Assembly: GCF_040954645.1 (NCBI RefSeq)
Contig: NC_092806.1
Coordinates: 133,020,476-133,084,475 of the forward strand
Direction: 5' to 3'
Source: Diabrotica undecimpunctata
Lineage: Eukaryota > Arthropoda > Insecta > Coleoptera > Chrysomelidae
Length of the DNA: 64,000 bases
Below are positions 43,460 through 54,157 of this stretch, in pieces. Position 1 is the stretch's first letter. Each line of letters begins with the position of its first letter. Below the pieces are notes generated by a model. It was not told the origin of the DNA, did no database searches, and worked only from the letters and a program-made list of their open reading frames with translations. Position numbers and translations under genes: made by a program.

Positions 43460-43640
43460 GGGTAACATAGAAGGACAATGAGTAGTTGGTAGAAAACAAG
43501 CTAATGGCTGAAGAATATTCGCGATATGCAGGCTGTGTTGCGAGTGTTGACCAACTCTTAAAACTTGCACAGAATCGAGAGAAATATGCCAGAATAGAAT
43601 GAGATAAAGCACATAGGAAAAAAAGAAGAAGAAAAGGAAA
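43460..43640 (+). pseudogene. LINE C-terminal fragment with GAA tail
   Basis: Plus strand: TS.WLKNIRDMQAVLRVL, NLHRIERNMPE and NEIKHIGKK, i.e. the SWL.NIRDW....L...A.DR..Y....A.I tail, then AAGAAGAAGAAAAGG at about 43621. Short and with stops. Confidence 0.6.
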
Positions 43641-43929
43641 GAGGAAGGTTTGGAAAAGAAGGACCAAGAAGGACTTATATTACTCGTACCGAGTCCAAAT
43701 CCTATACAATAAAACATGGCATGTAAACAGCAAAACGTACGTCTTGTCGAATCGAAATGAAATCCAAGGTCAGATCGTAGAAATGATGGGAGAAGCATAG
43801 TTTTGCGAGAACTGATAGGATAAAACGTTACGTGAAAATACATGTTCAGACAAGTCGTCCGATCTTGACTTATTTGACGACTAGTTCCACTGCAGTTCGC
43901 TTCATTTTTCTTAAAAAAACCTAATAATG

Positions 43930-44360
43930 TCAGATTTGCGGCAATGCATCCACGATTATCTCGGGTAATTTATTGAATTGCATAAAAGTTTTTAAGTAGT
44001 TCTGTTTTAAAACCAAGTAGATTGCATTACAGGTTTCAGGAATTTTTTGGCTTAACGCTGGTTTGGATATTATGGTTGTGAACTCTAAGTCCTTGACACT
44101 GCGTCCTGTTGTAAGATATCTGACAGTTGCTGTGAGTCTTTCATGGAGTGTAATGGCTTTTCTTATGAGGTGTCTTATTTCAATATGTATGGTGTTACCA
44201 ACTCTAGCAATTGACAATAGGCTGAGGTGTCCATTCGCAAATAATTGCGCCAGTCATCTGGTTCGCCTCTCAGTTCTTTTAGTAACGAGACGTGGGAATA
44301 CTGGTTTCTTTTTAGAAGCCCACTCTCCTGACCATCTTGTCTTTTCCCTCCTCATCCCCT
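43930..44360 (-). pseudogene. Harbinger transposase fragment
   Basis: Minus strand: a basic/Trp start (RWSGEWASKKKPVF, about 44340), IRKAITLHERLTATVRYLTTG, RSVKDLEFTTIISKPALSQK and IPETCNAIYLVLKQNYLK. This is the conserved I...ERL..T.RYL.TG.S...L....I....IS.I.PE.C.AI...L segment of PIF/Harbinger transposases, which precedes the catalytic core. The DDE part is missing. One open frame spans 43930-44217. A possible right end (GTTTTCACACTACATCTTAT, read from 44580 back) was not matched convincingly on the left. Confidence 0.7.
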
Positions 44361-44599
44361 TTTTCCTCAGTCATAGTATCGTTATGGTTGAAAAAATAAA
44401 AGAAGGCAGCCGTGTTTCATCCATAATAAAAAAAATCACTAAACAAACTTCACACAACTCAAGACTCTGAATTAGAAATGAGGTAGAAAACGGAAGGAAA
44501 AACGTAGTGTGTATACACTGGACGAAACGTACATTTTGTCGTACGTTTTATATGAGCCACAAAACGTACAATAAGATGTAGTGTGAAAACGGGCCTTAA

Positions 44600-45605
44600 G
44601 ATGTATTAAAGCGCAAATTATAAGATGGATGGGTTATATTAGGAGGTACATATTGCTCTGGAGTTATTTTCTTATGGCACTTTAATATTCTTTACTATTT
44701 TTATTGTGAACTAACCACAATTTCTGTTTAAAATACTTTTATTTTGACTAAATAAATAAATGAACTAAATGAATAAATGAACTTTGAAAAATTAAAGGCA
44801 AATATCGAGCACAATAATTGTAATAATCAATTAATAATAATAATCAAATACGTTTTACACAAAAGATCGCTAAGTAATAAAGAAAAGACGGTACTAAAAA
44901 TAATATGCAACACCAAGTAAAATGGTATCTAAAAACATTAAAGTAAAAAATGGCCAAATATTGCCAGAAATAGAAAAAAATAAGAGATAAATCACTTACG
45001 TGTCAAAGTTTTTACCAGGTTTAGTCTTTATACAAAATCTAGAAAGTCAACGCACAAAAACGTTTAAGGAGAAAAATATTTATGAACATTTTTGTGACCA
45101 CTGTAATTAACAGAAAGTCCTTAATGTCATTCATGTGTTAAAATATTTTGAAAAATCATTTCGTTTGGATTTTAGCACTATCCATATGAAGTTTATTTAA
45201 TGTCGACTTAAAGATGTATTTAGCTTCCCAACTATAGATGTTCGGACACCAGACAGCTTGATTAGATTTGGCCATCGTGATTTTTTTTAATAAAACCATA
45301 CCAAAATAAACTAAGCGTTGTGCAATAAAGATTCAACCTCAAAACCTCAAAATTAGTGATTAAAATATAATGATACCATTGCATATCGCTTTTTTCACTT
45401 TGGAGGAAATGATTTTAAACTGCGAGGCATGTCGTGTCATTTTAAATTTATTTTCAATTGCAAGATTATAATAAATGTTGTTTTTGTAAATATAATGTAA
45501 GGTTACTTTATAAACTTTATTAGAAATTTAGTCAGAAAAACGTTTTTCCTGATATTTTTTGTTCTTCTCAAATAATAGTTAATAAATTGTTATTGATTTG
45601 TTTGT
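44600..45605. other. No gene seen
   Basis: AT-rich intronic sequence; nothing recognised. Confidence 0.5.
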
Positions 45606-46202
45606 TTGTATTGGAATTACTGCGTTGTAGAGGTAGTAGCTTCTGTCATGAAACGTTCGCACCAAGAAATATCGACAGGAGGTCATTTCACACAACTGAT
45701 CCTTACAAGGCAGTCAGCTGTCATTTATAACTCCAACCCACCTGTGACTCCTCAACCCGGTAACTACAGCGACCTGCAGGCTAAACTAAATAAGAGCAGC
45801 CAGATATAGCAAAAAGCTTTACTAAGTGATTTCCGGTATAAGCAATTCACCACTTACTGACCAACAGTTTTGTTTTAGGGTTAACAAATTGTCCCTTAAG
45901 GTGGATGATCTAAGAATTTGGTCAAGGGCATGGAGATTCACTGCAGCGTCTGACCCACATTGGGCGGCTGCAAACAACGTCGGTATCCAGAATGGACGAC
46001 TGAATATGGCCAATATCTTGGCCAGCGCCGTGTTTGAAGGCCAAATTTCCCGAAATTCTGGGTACATCAAGTGTACAGCCCTTAGACCCCGGTGGCTCCA
46101 ATATTTCTCTGGCCAAGATGACGGTCAGAATCGAGTTGGACCAGAGAGTGCTGAGAATCACCGAAAGAGACCAGTCACCATAACAAACGACAAATGCATA
46201 AT
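45606..46202 (+). other. Unclassified GC-richer block upstream of repeat copy B
   Basis: Less AT-rich than its surroundings. Overlapping frames on both strands (longest 45826-46233 plus, 135 codons) have no family I recognise. It directly abuts the dispersed repeat at 46203 and may be the rest of that element; copy A lacks it. Confidence 0.35.
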
Positions 46203-46745
46203 ACGTGCTTTGTCACCTCGGGGGAACAAATAAGGGTCTATACACCTTCTGTTATCTCCGGGTGCTCTGTAGAGGGCTTCGAATATCGCAGTCGAGAGCT
46301 CCTCTACCCAAGTCCATTTACTGGGTATGGACTTGTAAATATTTATCTTCTGATGGCTTATCTTGAAAAAGACAAGATATTTCTTACATGACAAAGGTAC
46401 ACCAAGTCGAAATAAAGCATCAGGTCGTGGTCTTCTGAAGGCTTGTCTTGAAAAAGACAAGATATTTCTTACATGACAAAAATATAGGTCGAAATAAAAC
46501 ATCAGATTGTAGTTGAATAATATCTCAGCCACAGAGTATAATTGGAACAGCAGGAAGCAGCGCCCCAAGAGCACTAAGCTCTCGGAGGGCCCGTGAGGGA
46601 CTGACCTGGCTGACCTGAAAATCGCCAATATTCATATGCGCTGTTCGAGCGATAAATAGGGATTTCCAGGTCAAGAGCCAATGGGAAAATTCGAGGCGGG
46701 GCGATGCGCATCGAAATGCGTACTAGTCAACAGACTATGGCATTC
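46203..46745 (+). repeat. Dispersed repeat of unknown class, copy B
   Basis: Second copy of the 35452-35880 repeat. The 85-bp unit with the CTTGTCTTGAAAAAGACAAG hairpin occurs twice (46346 on and 46431 on). After GGGACTGACCTGGCTGACCT about 110 bp (46617-46735), absent from copy A, precede the shared TATGGCA.TCGATGACAG end. Confidence 0.75.
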
Positions 46746-47044
46746 GATGACAGCTTATAGCGTACAAACTCTACTAGCAGAAACAACGATTAGAAAGTGT
46801 ACTTTTTCCACAGTTCAGATCTCCCATTTTTTAATAATTCTGCTGAAATTCCATCCATCCCTGGAGTGTTACTACTTTTTAAATTTTTTTACTATGTGTA
46901 GGTAACTACCACTTATTCATAAATCGGATTCTTAATCAGTCGGTCTGCAGTGTAATACGTTGTAATAAACATATGTTTCCTAACCTACAAAAATGTTTCG
47001 TCTGTTCTCTCTTTTTCAAAGTTAAGTTTACCTATCCTGTAAAC
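46746..47044. other. No gene seen
   Basis: AT-rich linker between the repeat and an RTE fragment. Confidence 0.5.
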
Positions 47045-47324
47045 AGATAACTGGTCATAAAGACGTGATATCCCTCATAAAAATAGAAAGAATAAGATGG
47101 CAGGACATCTAGCAAGAGCGCAGCAGGACAACCCTGTTACAGCCGGTGGGAAGTAGACGAAGAGGTAGGACAAAACTTAGATGGAAGGATTGTGTAGATG
47201 AAGATGCTAGAAAAACAGGAGCAGCAAACTAGTAATGGTTGACAATGGATAGGGATGACTGGCGAAATAGACTTGGAAAGGTCGACACTCTACTATAGGG
47301 CTGTAGGCACCAATGATAATGATA
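47045..47324 (+). pseudogene. RTE LINE 3' fragment
   Basis: Closely similar to the last 280 bp of the RTE at 29306-30990: it codes for a decayed GHLARAQQDN and RRGRTKLRWKDCVDEDARKTGAA, and ends GGGCTGTAGGCACCAATGAT with an AATGAT tail. The 10-bp AAGTTTACCT stands at about 47023 and 47327, a target duplication. Frameshifts and a stop (AAN*) make it a relic. Confidence 0.8.
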
Positions 47325-47349
47325 AAGTTTACCTTTTATAACTCGGCTT

Positions 47350-47890
47350 TACAGAACTTCTTCTTTTTCTTAGTCGTTAACCTGATGTATTGTGATATCA
47401 TAAAACTATTAGTTGGATTTTCCTCCACGTCTTTTTATCTTCTGCCATTCTAAGACATTATTAGCCATATACCCATCGTTAAGCTTACTTCTTCAATCTG
47501 TTGTAGTAGGTGAATCCGTTTAACTTCGGTAATATCTCAAGTTGTAAATCTTCTTCCCGTCGATAGTGATGCCACCATTACAGCCCTCAGTAGCTTTTCA
47601 CATTATCCATTCACCATATATGTTGAATAGAATTCGGCTTAGTATACAGACTTGCCTCATACCCTTGACTCGTGAAATTGCACTGACTGGGATAATTATT
47701 ATTGTATAGGCTCTCATAGCAAGCAGTATCAGATGATTTTGGACTTTCATTTCAGACAAAATCTGCCACATTTTACTCCAGTTGACTAGGTCTAAAGCTT
47801 TACTACGATCTATAAAGCACAGATATATTGCGATCTTTGTATTTTTCTATAGTCTGTCGTACGTTTAAAATTTGTTCCTTAGTACCACAT
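47350..47890 (-). pseudogene. LINE reverse transcriptase fragment
   Basis: Minus strand: TKEQILNVRQTIEKYKDRNI and (shifted) RSKALDLVNW-type motif A sequence, KSSDTACYESL, the QCNFTSQGYEASLYTKPNSI equivalent of motif B, then tail sequences with TWRKIQLI. Decayed but the block order fits a LINE RT. No intact motif C. Confidence 0.5.
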
Positions 47891-48300
47891 ATTTGTCTTT
47901 ATTTCTTTTTGTGTTAGTTTTGTAGCATTTTCATTTGACCCCGTATATCCATGACCAAAACAGATTCTTAATCTTTTTGCGTCTCTGAGATTGGTAATGT
48001 CAACATTTTGAAGTCTGTTTATAATAAACAAATTGCTTTCTCGTTTGATATTGGCTCTGCCTGGATATTTACGCAGGAAATAAACAACAATCTTTTTGCT
48101 AATGCATTCAAGAGAATTATTTTTGAGTGATGTCACTCATCGATGGACCGGCCGCGAAAGCAGTCGTTTTCATTGTGGAAGCCCGAGTCATGGGGACTTC
48201 GATGTTAGTAACAAGAGGAGAACAATTTAGAGTCTAAACAGAGAGGGTTCGTTCTCATAGAGCTTTAAAAAACCGGTAAATTTTCCCTTAATTCCATGAG
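47891..48300. other. No recognisable gene
   Basis: A minus-strand frame at 47879-48136 (85 codons, KKIVVYFLRKYPGRANIKRES) matches no family I know. The rest is non-coding. Confidence 0.4.
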
Positions 48301-49090
48301 TTTAATTTGAGCTCAAAATGCCATGTGACAATCTTTGTAAAGTGAGTTAATCACCGTTTTTGATTTTATTTCTCCCAGGATTTGTCCAGCCTCCATTCAT
48401 TTTGGGTCTTCCAAAGGTGAGGTTTTGATTGTTCGAAGTTTGTGGGACAATATTTTTTATTCAAATATAAGTTAACAAAATTTTTAATAATTTAAAAAGA
48501 AATAATTGCCACAAAAGTTTTTGTTAAATTTTTCTAAATAAATATCGTAATAAGATTTGCTGTCATAACAGTTTAAAAAGTTAAAAAGTAACAAAAAAAA
48601 AGTAATTTTGTTTTGTTGTTAAAAGGTTCAATTTCATGTTTTTTGACAAATTTAAATAGTTTTTTGTAATAACTGTTTATGTGAAATAAAATAAACATGT
48701 AATTTTTTTCTCTTTAAACTAAGAGTTTAGAAAATTATTTCTTTTAAAAATATATTCACCCTTAAACATTTTTAGGAAAGAAAAAACCTAAACATTTCTT
48801 TTTATGCAGAAAAAGGATTTTTTTAAACGGCGTCCTAACTTTAAATAGTTTAGAAATCGTCTGGTTTAGTGTTTTCCCAGGATATCTTTGTAAGTTTTTT
48901 TTATTTCTTTTTCGTAGTTAGTTCTCCCAGTCCCCGCAAAAAAGAAATTCTTATCCACAACCTTGTTCTCCAACAAAAACACGAGTAGCCGTTTGCAAAC
49001 GTTTAAATTTTTTTGATTATCCTATCTCCAAGGTCAGTAATTGTTCAGTCATCCCTTTTAGCCCCCTATAAGCAAATTATAATTATTACA
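48301..49090 (+). other. Probable LTR, left boundary unknown
   Basis: Sequence directly upstream of the primer-binding site, ending in ACA at 49090 as LTRs do (TG...CA rule). The TG start could not be placed because no second LTR copy was recognised in the window; the left limit given is arbitrary. Confidence 0.4.
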
Positions 49091-49092
49091 AC

Positions 49093-49110
49093 TGGTGCCC
49101 AACGTGGGGC
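49093..49110 (+). other. tRNA-Lys-type primer-binding site of an LTR retroelement
   Basis: TGGTGCCCAACGTGGGGC differs at one base from the TGGCGCCCAACGTGGGGC site complementary to the 3' end of tRNA-Lys, used by Osvaldo-like insect gypsy elements. The two-base spacing from an ACA-ending upstream sequence is as expected. Confidence 0.7.
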
Positions 49111-50512
49111 GTGTTTTAAATTTTTACAGTTTTGCTGTAATCCTTTTTTTCTTGATGTGGTAGATGCACGTATGTAAAACAAAATTAAGCATGCGGATAG
49201 AGTGGTTGGCACAAACTAAATCGACAATATTAATTAAAAACGAAAATTATGAACAATGAATAAATGTAGTACTTTCCCTACACACTGTCCTAATATTGAG
49301 TCACTAGTCTGCCGCACGATTAAAATCCTTTTAAATCTGTAAAGAGCGTTGCAAAAGGGAATCTGCTGAAGCTGACATTCCTTCAACAACAACATTTTTA
49401 TGCACATATCGAAATGTTGGCTTTTGGAAAAAAAGTTGCAAATTTGCCTTTTTTTTCAAATTTTCTCGTCGGCAGTACTTCTGGTAGGCGCAGTCCACTT
49501 AGCAATTTATCATACCAGTTCTCCTTCAAAAAGAAGTTGGAAGTTTTCGTGGTATGACCAAATTAGTGTCAACATCCTACTTCATTATGTTCCTGAGATT
49601 TTTTCTGTAAAAGTATTCGAATTGTTCTCTAATGTTGGAATTTTCACGATGTCGTGTTCCTTACTTTTTCAAAGTTATGTTAGTGTTTGGGTTCTTACTA
49701 GGGTCTCTAGTTTATTAATCTTTATTAAATTGGTTCATTCTAGTCACATGAGTATGGAAGCATGAGGATACATATAAACGTACGTAGACCTAAAGGAAAA
49801 GAAGGTGAGGATAGTACTTTTTAGACATCCCAGTGTCGTACAGATTTGGGAACTGAACAATACGCCTTTACCATGATCTCATGATAGTAGTCTGCCTGTT
49901 TAAGCCCCATCAGTACGTCAAAGTGTAACAGCTCCATTGAGATTGCCAGCATATATTTAGTCTATTGCAGTTGGTTTTATGCATCCTTTTCCTTTCGTGC
50001 TACTTACCTTTTGACAATAAAGAGGAAATATGTGGAAGAATATAAAACCAGTTTTAGAAAACATCTTGTACAACTATTAATTTTTTACTGATCGGACAAA
50101 AGACATTTTTTACTCCTCTTTAAAATTTGACGATAAAAGACTGGAGAGTTGTGTATGCTAGTCAAAAAACAAATATTTTTCTTTAGCTATTTATGCCGTG
50201 ATATATCTTCATTAATATTTATTGTTCCCGTACATATTTTTCGCTTTAAGTTAATTTACATCCTTTGTTTTGAATGTTACGGTCGTCGACTCAGTTTAAA
50301 TTAAACACAATTGATATTTGTAAATGGATCACAGATGTTTTTTACTAGCCTCGTTTGTAGATTTCACGCAATTAATTTTAAAAGATAACAGGTAACAGTA
50401 TTTTATGACTTAATGAAAATGTTTCGTATCTGCAAACTGGAGATAAGCGGAGAAACGTCGTAAATATCGTTGGCAAAATGAGGTTTTATTAGGTAGTTAT
50501 AATTTAGTCCGG
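49111..50512. other. No gene recognised downstream of the primer-binding site
   Basis: A gag frame would be expected here. The 49400-49765 plus-strand frame (121 codons) is hydrophobic and shows no CCHC box or capsid motif. Either the element is deleted or this is unrelated sequence. Confidence 0.4.
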
Positions 50513-50545
50513 TTTTTATAGCATACTAGTAGTATGCTATAAAAA
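50513..50545. repeat. Perfect 16-bp palindrome
   Basis: TTTTTATAGCATACTA and its exact complement flank a single G at 50529. A shorter AGCATACGTAG follows. Could be an excision or end-joining scar of a transposon. Confidence 0.85.
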
Positions 50546-50559
50546 GCATACGTAGTAAA

Positions 50560-50850
50560 GCGTACTGTAGTTTGAAGATAAGGTCTGTTATCCTTGAAGA
50601 GGCACGAAGCATAATCTGTCCAGATTTTAGCTAGTTCTTTCTGGGTATGTACGTAGTCCCCTTGATCTGTCTTCGGGCGAGTTTCACGTATACACCCGAA
50701 ATGTCTTTAACATTTTTATGTAGCCAATAGTTGTCCCTTTTTTCTTGTAAAGATTCCAATTTTTTACAACGTTCCTTCATCCAATTTTCCTTTGCGGTTT
50801 TAATTTTTGCTCTTCTCTTACGTTGGGTTTCCTTGTATTTCTCTTAGATA
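50560..50850 (-). pseudogene. LINE linker fragment (between endonuclease and RT)
   Basis: Minus strand: RRAKIKTAKENWMKERCKKLESLQEKRDNYW followed by LHKNVKDISGVYTKLAR. A basic helical linker with K.AK..W....C.EIE.L...D....HK.VKE..G is the usual LINE linker ahead of the RT. About 90 residues. Confidence 0.55.
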
Positions 50851-51091
50851 AAGTATTTCCTCCATCACACACTCGTTTTTGTGATTTCTTTTTAACTTGA
50901 GAATTTGCATTTAAAAAGAGAATGACTCCCAATCATGACAGTCAAATTTTCTTAAATTTTCAAAGGGAAATGCCCAGAGGTTAAATGTATACAATAGTTT
51001 TTAAAAAACTTAATATAAACTAAAAATTTCTTGTGTAAAATGGTATAAATTTATCAAAAAATTTTAGAAATATCCAAAATGGATTTATAAA

Positions 51092-51137
51092 TTTTCAGAA
51101 CTTTTTCAGTCCTATCGGACCATCATCAGTTAAAACG
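51092..51137 (-). ncRNA. Hammerhead-ribozyme-like motif
   Basis: Minus strand: CUGAUGA (51123-51129), helix II GUCC-GAUA-GGAC, GAAA (51104-51107), a very short helix III (A-AAGU-U), cleavage base C at 51098. Helix I (UGAAAA with UUUUAA) has one mismatch. The core is complete but pairing is weaker than at 25.4 or 34.1 kb. No inverted partner copy was found nearby. Confidence 0.55.
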
Positions 51138-51685
51138 TTAAAACCCTAGAAATAAGTATTACTACGTTAAAAAGTAAAACAAATGGGTAAACATGGTTTT
51201 GACAGTTAAGTTAAACATGTGGTAAATACTTACGTCTATATAGTAGTTGAAACTAGCCACATAACAAGGGTCGATGGCCCTTAAGTTAGATAATTATCCT
51301 TATGTCTCATATCAACATATCCTCAATCTGTAATTGACTTATTAATAGTAATATTTTCTTTTTGTTGATTTTTTCTTTTAATATTGGTAATCAGATCCTA
51401 CATTCTGCCGAGAAATTTGCGTTTAGGCTCATTTACCATAATAAAGCAGCTTCTTTTTTCCTCGTGATTTACAATGGAATTGCTAACGGCAAAATGTTAC
51501 TGTCATTGATAGGGTGTAGTCCTGACAGGCAATCTGACAAGATAATTTTACTCATATTAATGCTATAATTTTCTGATATATATACTGATGGTATGATTAA
51601 AGACCATCGCTACTTTTCTGACTTCGGTTCTCCAGTTAAAGTTAATTACACATAATCAAATGAACCATTACCCAATAAAGTTTTC
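51138..51685. other. No gene seen
   Basis: AT-rich; possibly the body of the element carrying the 51092-51137 motif, but nothing codes. Confidence 0.4.
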
Positions 51686-51689
51686 CCAG

Positions 51690-51990
51690 AAACGTACCTC
51701 AAAAATATTGAACATAAATTAAAATTAAATTTCGGGATATGGAATATACAGGATATCAGAAATAAGCAGCAGAAAATCAAGCAAGGACTAAGAAATCGGA
51801 ATTTAGAGGTAGCCATCCTGGCAGAGAGAAGAAACGAAACGGAAGCGAAAAATTGAATATCTTTTCTCGGAAGTAAACAAAGATCAGCGGAAAATGGCAG
51901 GAATATCAACAGTTATATACAAAAGCCTGGGAATAACGGTGGACGAACAGAACTTTTTACACTCTTTCTTGCTGATGACCAAGTAGGAAG
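51690..51990 (+). pseudogene. LINE endonuclease N-terminal fragment
   Basis: Plus strand: KLNFGIWNIQDIRNKQQKIK, LRNRNLEVAILAERRNETEA and, after a stop, SAENGRNINSYIQ. The (G)TWN(V/I)R.......K...L......DI.A..E.K pattern opens AP-type LINE endonucleases. A FLADDQVGRPRK run near 51970 looks like a junction with RT sequence. Confidence 0.6.
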
Positions 51991-52229
51991 ACCGCGGAAG
52001 ATGAAGATCCTAGGTAATACGGGGATATTTCGAACGAGTTTGATCAAAGAAATTTGATCTTTTAAACGGTCTTATCTCCAGCATTCTGGGGTAATTAACG
52101 ATAAATTTCATGATGATGAACAATGAAATAATTATTTAAAATAAATAACTAAATAAGATCATATTATGTTCTTCTTCCTTCTTGTATGTATGCTATAGAG
52201 CCTGTTTCTTTTTCAACATTAGAATCCTA

Positions 52230-53755
52230 AATTGTTTGAATTATTGCATCATCTTTTTCTTGGTCTGCCAATACTTCTTCGTCCATTTGGTGACTTATCT
52301 CGTGCTATTCGTACTATCCTATCCTCTGCCATTCTACTAATGTGTTCGGTCCACTGCTGTTTCCGTTTTGTCACCCATCCATTTATGTCTTCTATATTGC
52401 ATGCTCTTCTTATGTGTTCGCTTCTCTCCCTATCCAACAGACTCTTCCCTGATATTCGTCTGAGTATTTTCATCTCTGTTGTTTCTAGTAGTCGTCTCGT
52501 TATATATGTGTCAGGTCTTGTCTCCGCCATGTATGTTAATATAGGTCTAATTGCTGCTTTATAGATTCTTGTTTTTGTGTCTTGTCTTAGGTGTTTGTTC
52601 TTCCAGATTGTGTCATTAAGAGATCTTTACTTGGTTTTAAGTTTTGTTATCGTACTTCTTCTTCAACGTCTCCGTAATTATTTATATCTATTCCCAGATA
52701 TCTAAACCTTGCTTCCTGCTTTACAACTTTCCCATCTATTTCGATTTTACACCGTAGTGGTATTTAGATGTTGTCATACAATAATTGTTTTTTTCTGATG
52801 ATGTTATATTGTATTTCTTGGCTGTTGTATTGAAGATGTGTGTTAATCTTTGAAGCTCGTCTTCTGTCTCGGCGATTAATGCGGTGTCATCTGCATAACA
52901 TAATATTTGGATTTCTTTATTCCCCATTCTATAGCCATGACTTTTACGTACTGCTTGTATTATTTTGTCCATTATTATATTAAAGAGAAGTGGGTTTAAC
53001 GAGTCACCCTGTCTGACTACGCTTTATACTGGTATACACTGTGTTATGAAAGTAGATGTTTTCGATGGTTTGTATAAAAGACGTCTTCGACGATGCGATC
53101 GAAAGCCTTTGTAAGGTCTATAAAACATAAACATGCTGGTTTATTGTATTCGATGGCCTTTTCTGTGATTTGTCTTAGTACAAATACGGCGTCTACGCAG
53201 GATCTTCCGGATCTGAATCCTTGTTGTTCATCTAATAAAGTTTATTGATTTTTGTGGTAAGCTTCAGTGCGGTAGTGTGTTTAGTAGATTTATACCTCTA
53301 TAATTGTTGGGGCCTTCTTTATCTCTTTTCTTGAACATCGGTATCATTATGCTGTTTCTTCATGCGTCTGGTATCTTGCAGTGCAATATTAGTTTTGTAT
53401 AAGTTTTGTCATATCTAGGATTATACTTTCTCCTCCGTGTTGTAGAAGCTCGTTGGTTATTCCGTCTGGTGCTCGTGACTTTCTATTTTTGAGTGAATTT
53501 ATGGCTATTTCTATTTCCTGTATACTGATTTCTATTTCGTGTCTTAATTTAAGTACGTTATTGTGTTGATTATTATTTTCTTCCTTTAAACAGTTCCGTC
53601 AGGTATCTTTCCCATTCGTTTGCTGGTATGTTAGTGTACTCCTTCAATTCTGCCATTTCTTTCCGTTGGTTTCTTATGAACCGCCAAATTTGTTTTTGTG
53701 TACCGTAGAAGTCGCTTTCCATCCTTTTTGTAAACTATTCCCAGTGTTTATTGAA
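52230..53755 (-). pseudogene. LINE reverse transcriptase pseudogene
   Basis: Minus strand: linker/fingers with RSPGTDGI-type sequence (about 53470), a LINRI/ALP.YHK run, QGFRSGRSCVDAVFVLRQI (about 53220), KAFDRI (motif A, about 53105), PV..SVVRQGDSLNPLLFN (about 53000), ILCYADDTALIAETEDELQ (motif C, about 52890), KYNITSSE, and tail TRRLLETTEMKILRRISGK, TEHISRMAEDRIVRIARDKSPNGRRSIGRPRKR (52530-52250; this tail is open). YADD is intact; frameshifts and stops elsewhere. Same family as the plus-strand copy at 60123-61066. Confidence 0.85.
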
Positions 53756-53756
53756 G

Positions 53757-53890
53757 TTATACTTCTATACGCGCGTTCGACGTTGGAAATTTGTACGGGA
53801 GTGAATCGGCAAAATCATTACATATGTAAGATATAGGTAAGAGAGAGACAGAAGATATATTTTCTCTCTCTTTCTCTGTCGAGAATGTAT
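53757..53890 (+). repeat. Solo copy of a MITE terminal arm
   Basis: About 134 bp nearly identical to 54158-54300 (ACTTCTATACGCGCGTTCGA ... TCTCTTTCTCTGTCGAGAAT), directly repeated 400 bp away. Confidence 0.85.
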
Positions 53891-54157
53891 GACCGAGAAC
53901 TGTCAATTTTGAAATACGTTACTGTTATGTCTAATTGGCAAGTTTTTTGCGTGTTTTCTTCATACGCTGGTATATGTGAGTTCGAATCCCAATACGAATT
54001 TCCTTTTTTATTTTTGAAATATTTAAAAACCACATGTTAATCTTATTAAATATATGTAATATAGGCAAAAAATGCGAAATTTTAAAATAAAATAAAAATT
54101 TACAACATAATCCGAGTTGTTGGTTTTTTTATTTTAATCTTCCACAAACATTTTTTG
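53891..54157 (+). other. Spacer with a Pol III B-box-like sequence
   Basis: GAGTTCGAATCCC at about 53980 fits the B-box consensus GGTTCGANNCC. No clear A box or cloverleaf is found upstream, so it may be a decayed tRNA-derived SINE or chance. Confidence 0.3.

Noticed and set aside
45826..46233. 135-codon plus-strand frame overlapping repeat copy B
   Set aside because: No recognisable domain, a competing frame on the other strand, and absent from copy A. Kept only as an unclassified block.
46346..46515. CTGAAGG/CTTGTCTT stem considered as another hammerhead
   Set aside because: The conserved GAAA after helix II is missing and CUGANGA is not met; it is only a hairpin.
49400..49765. 121-codon hydrophobic frame downstream of the primer-binding site
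   Set aside because: No gag, CCHC or membrane-protein family features; most likely a chance frame in AT-rich DNA.
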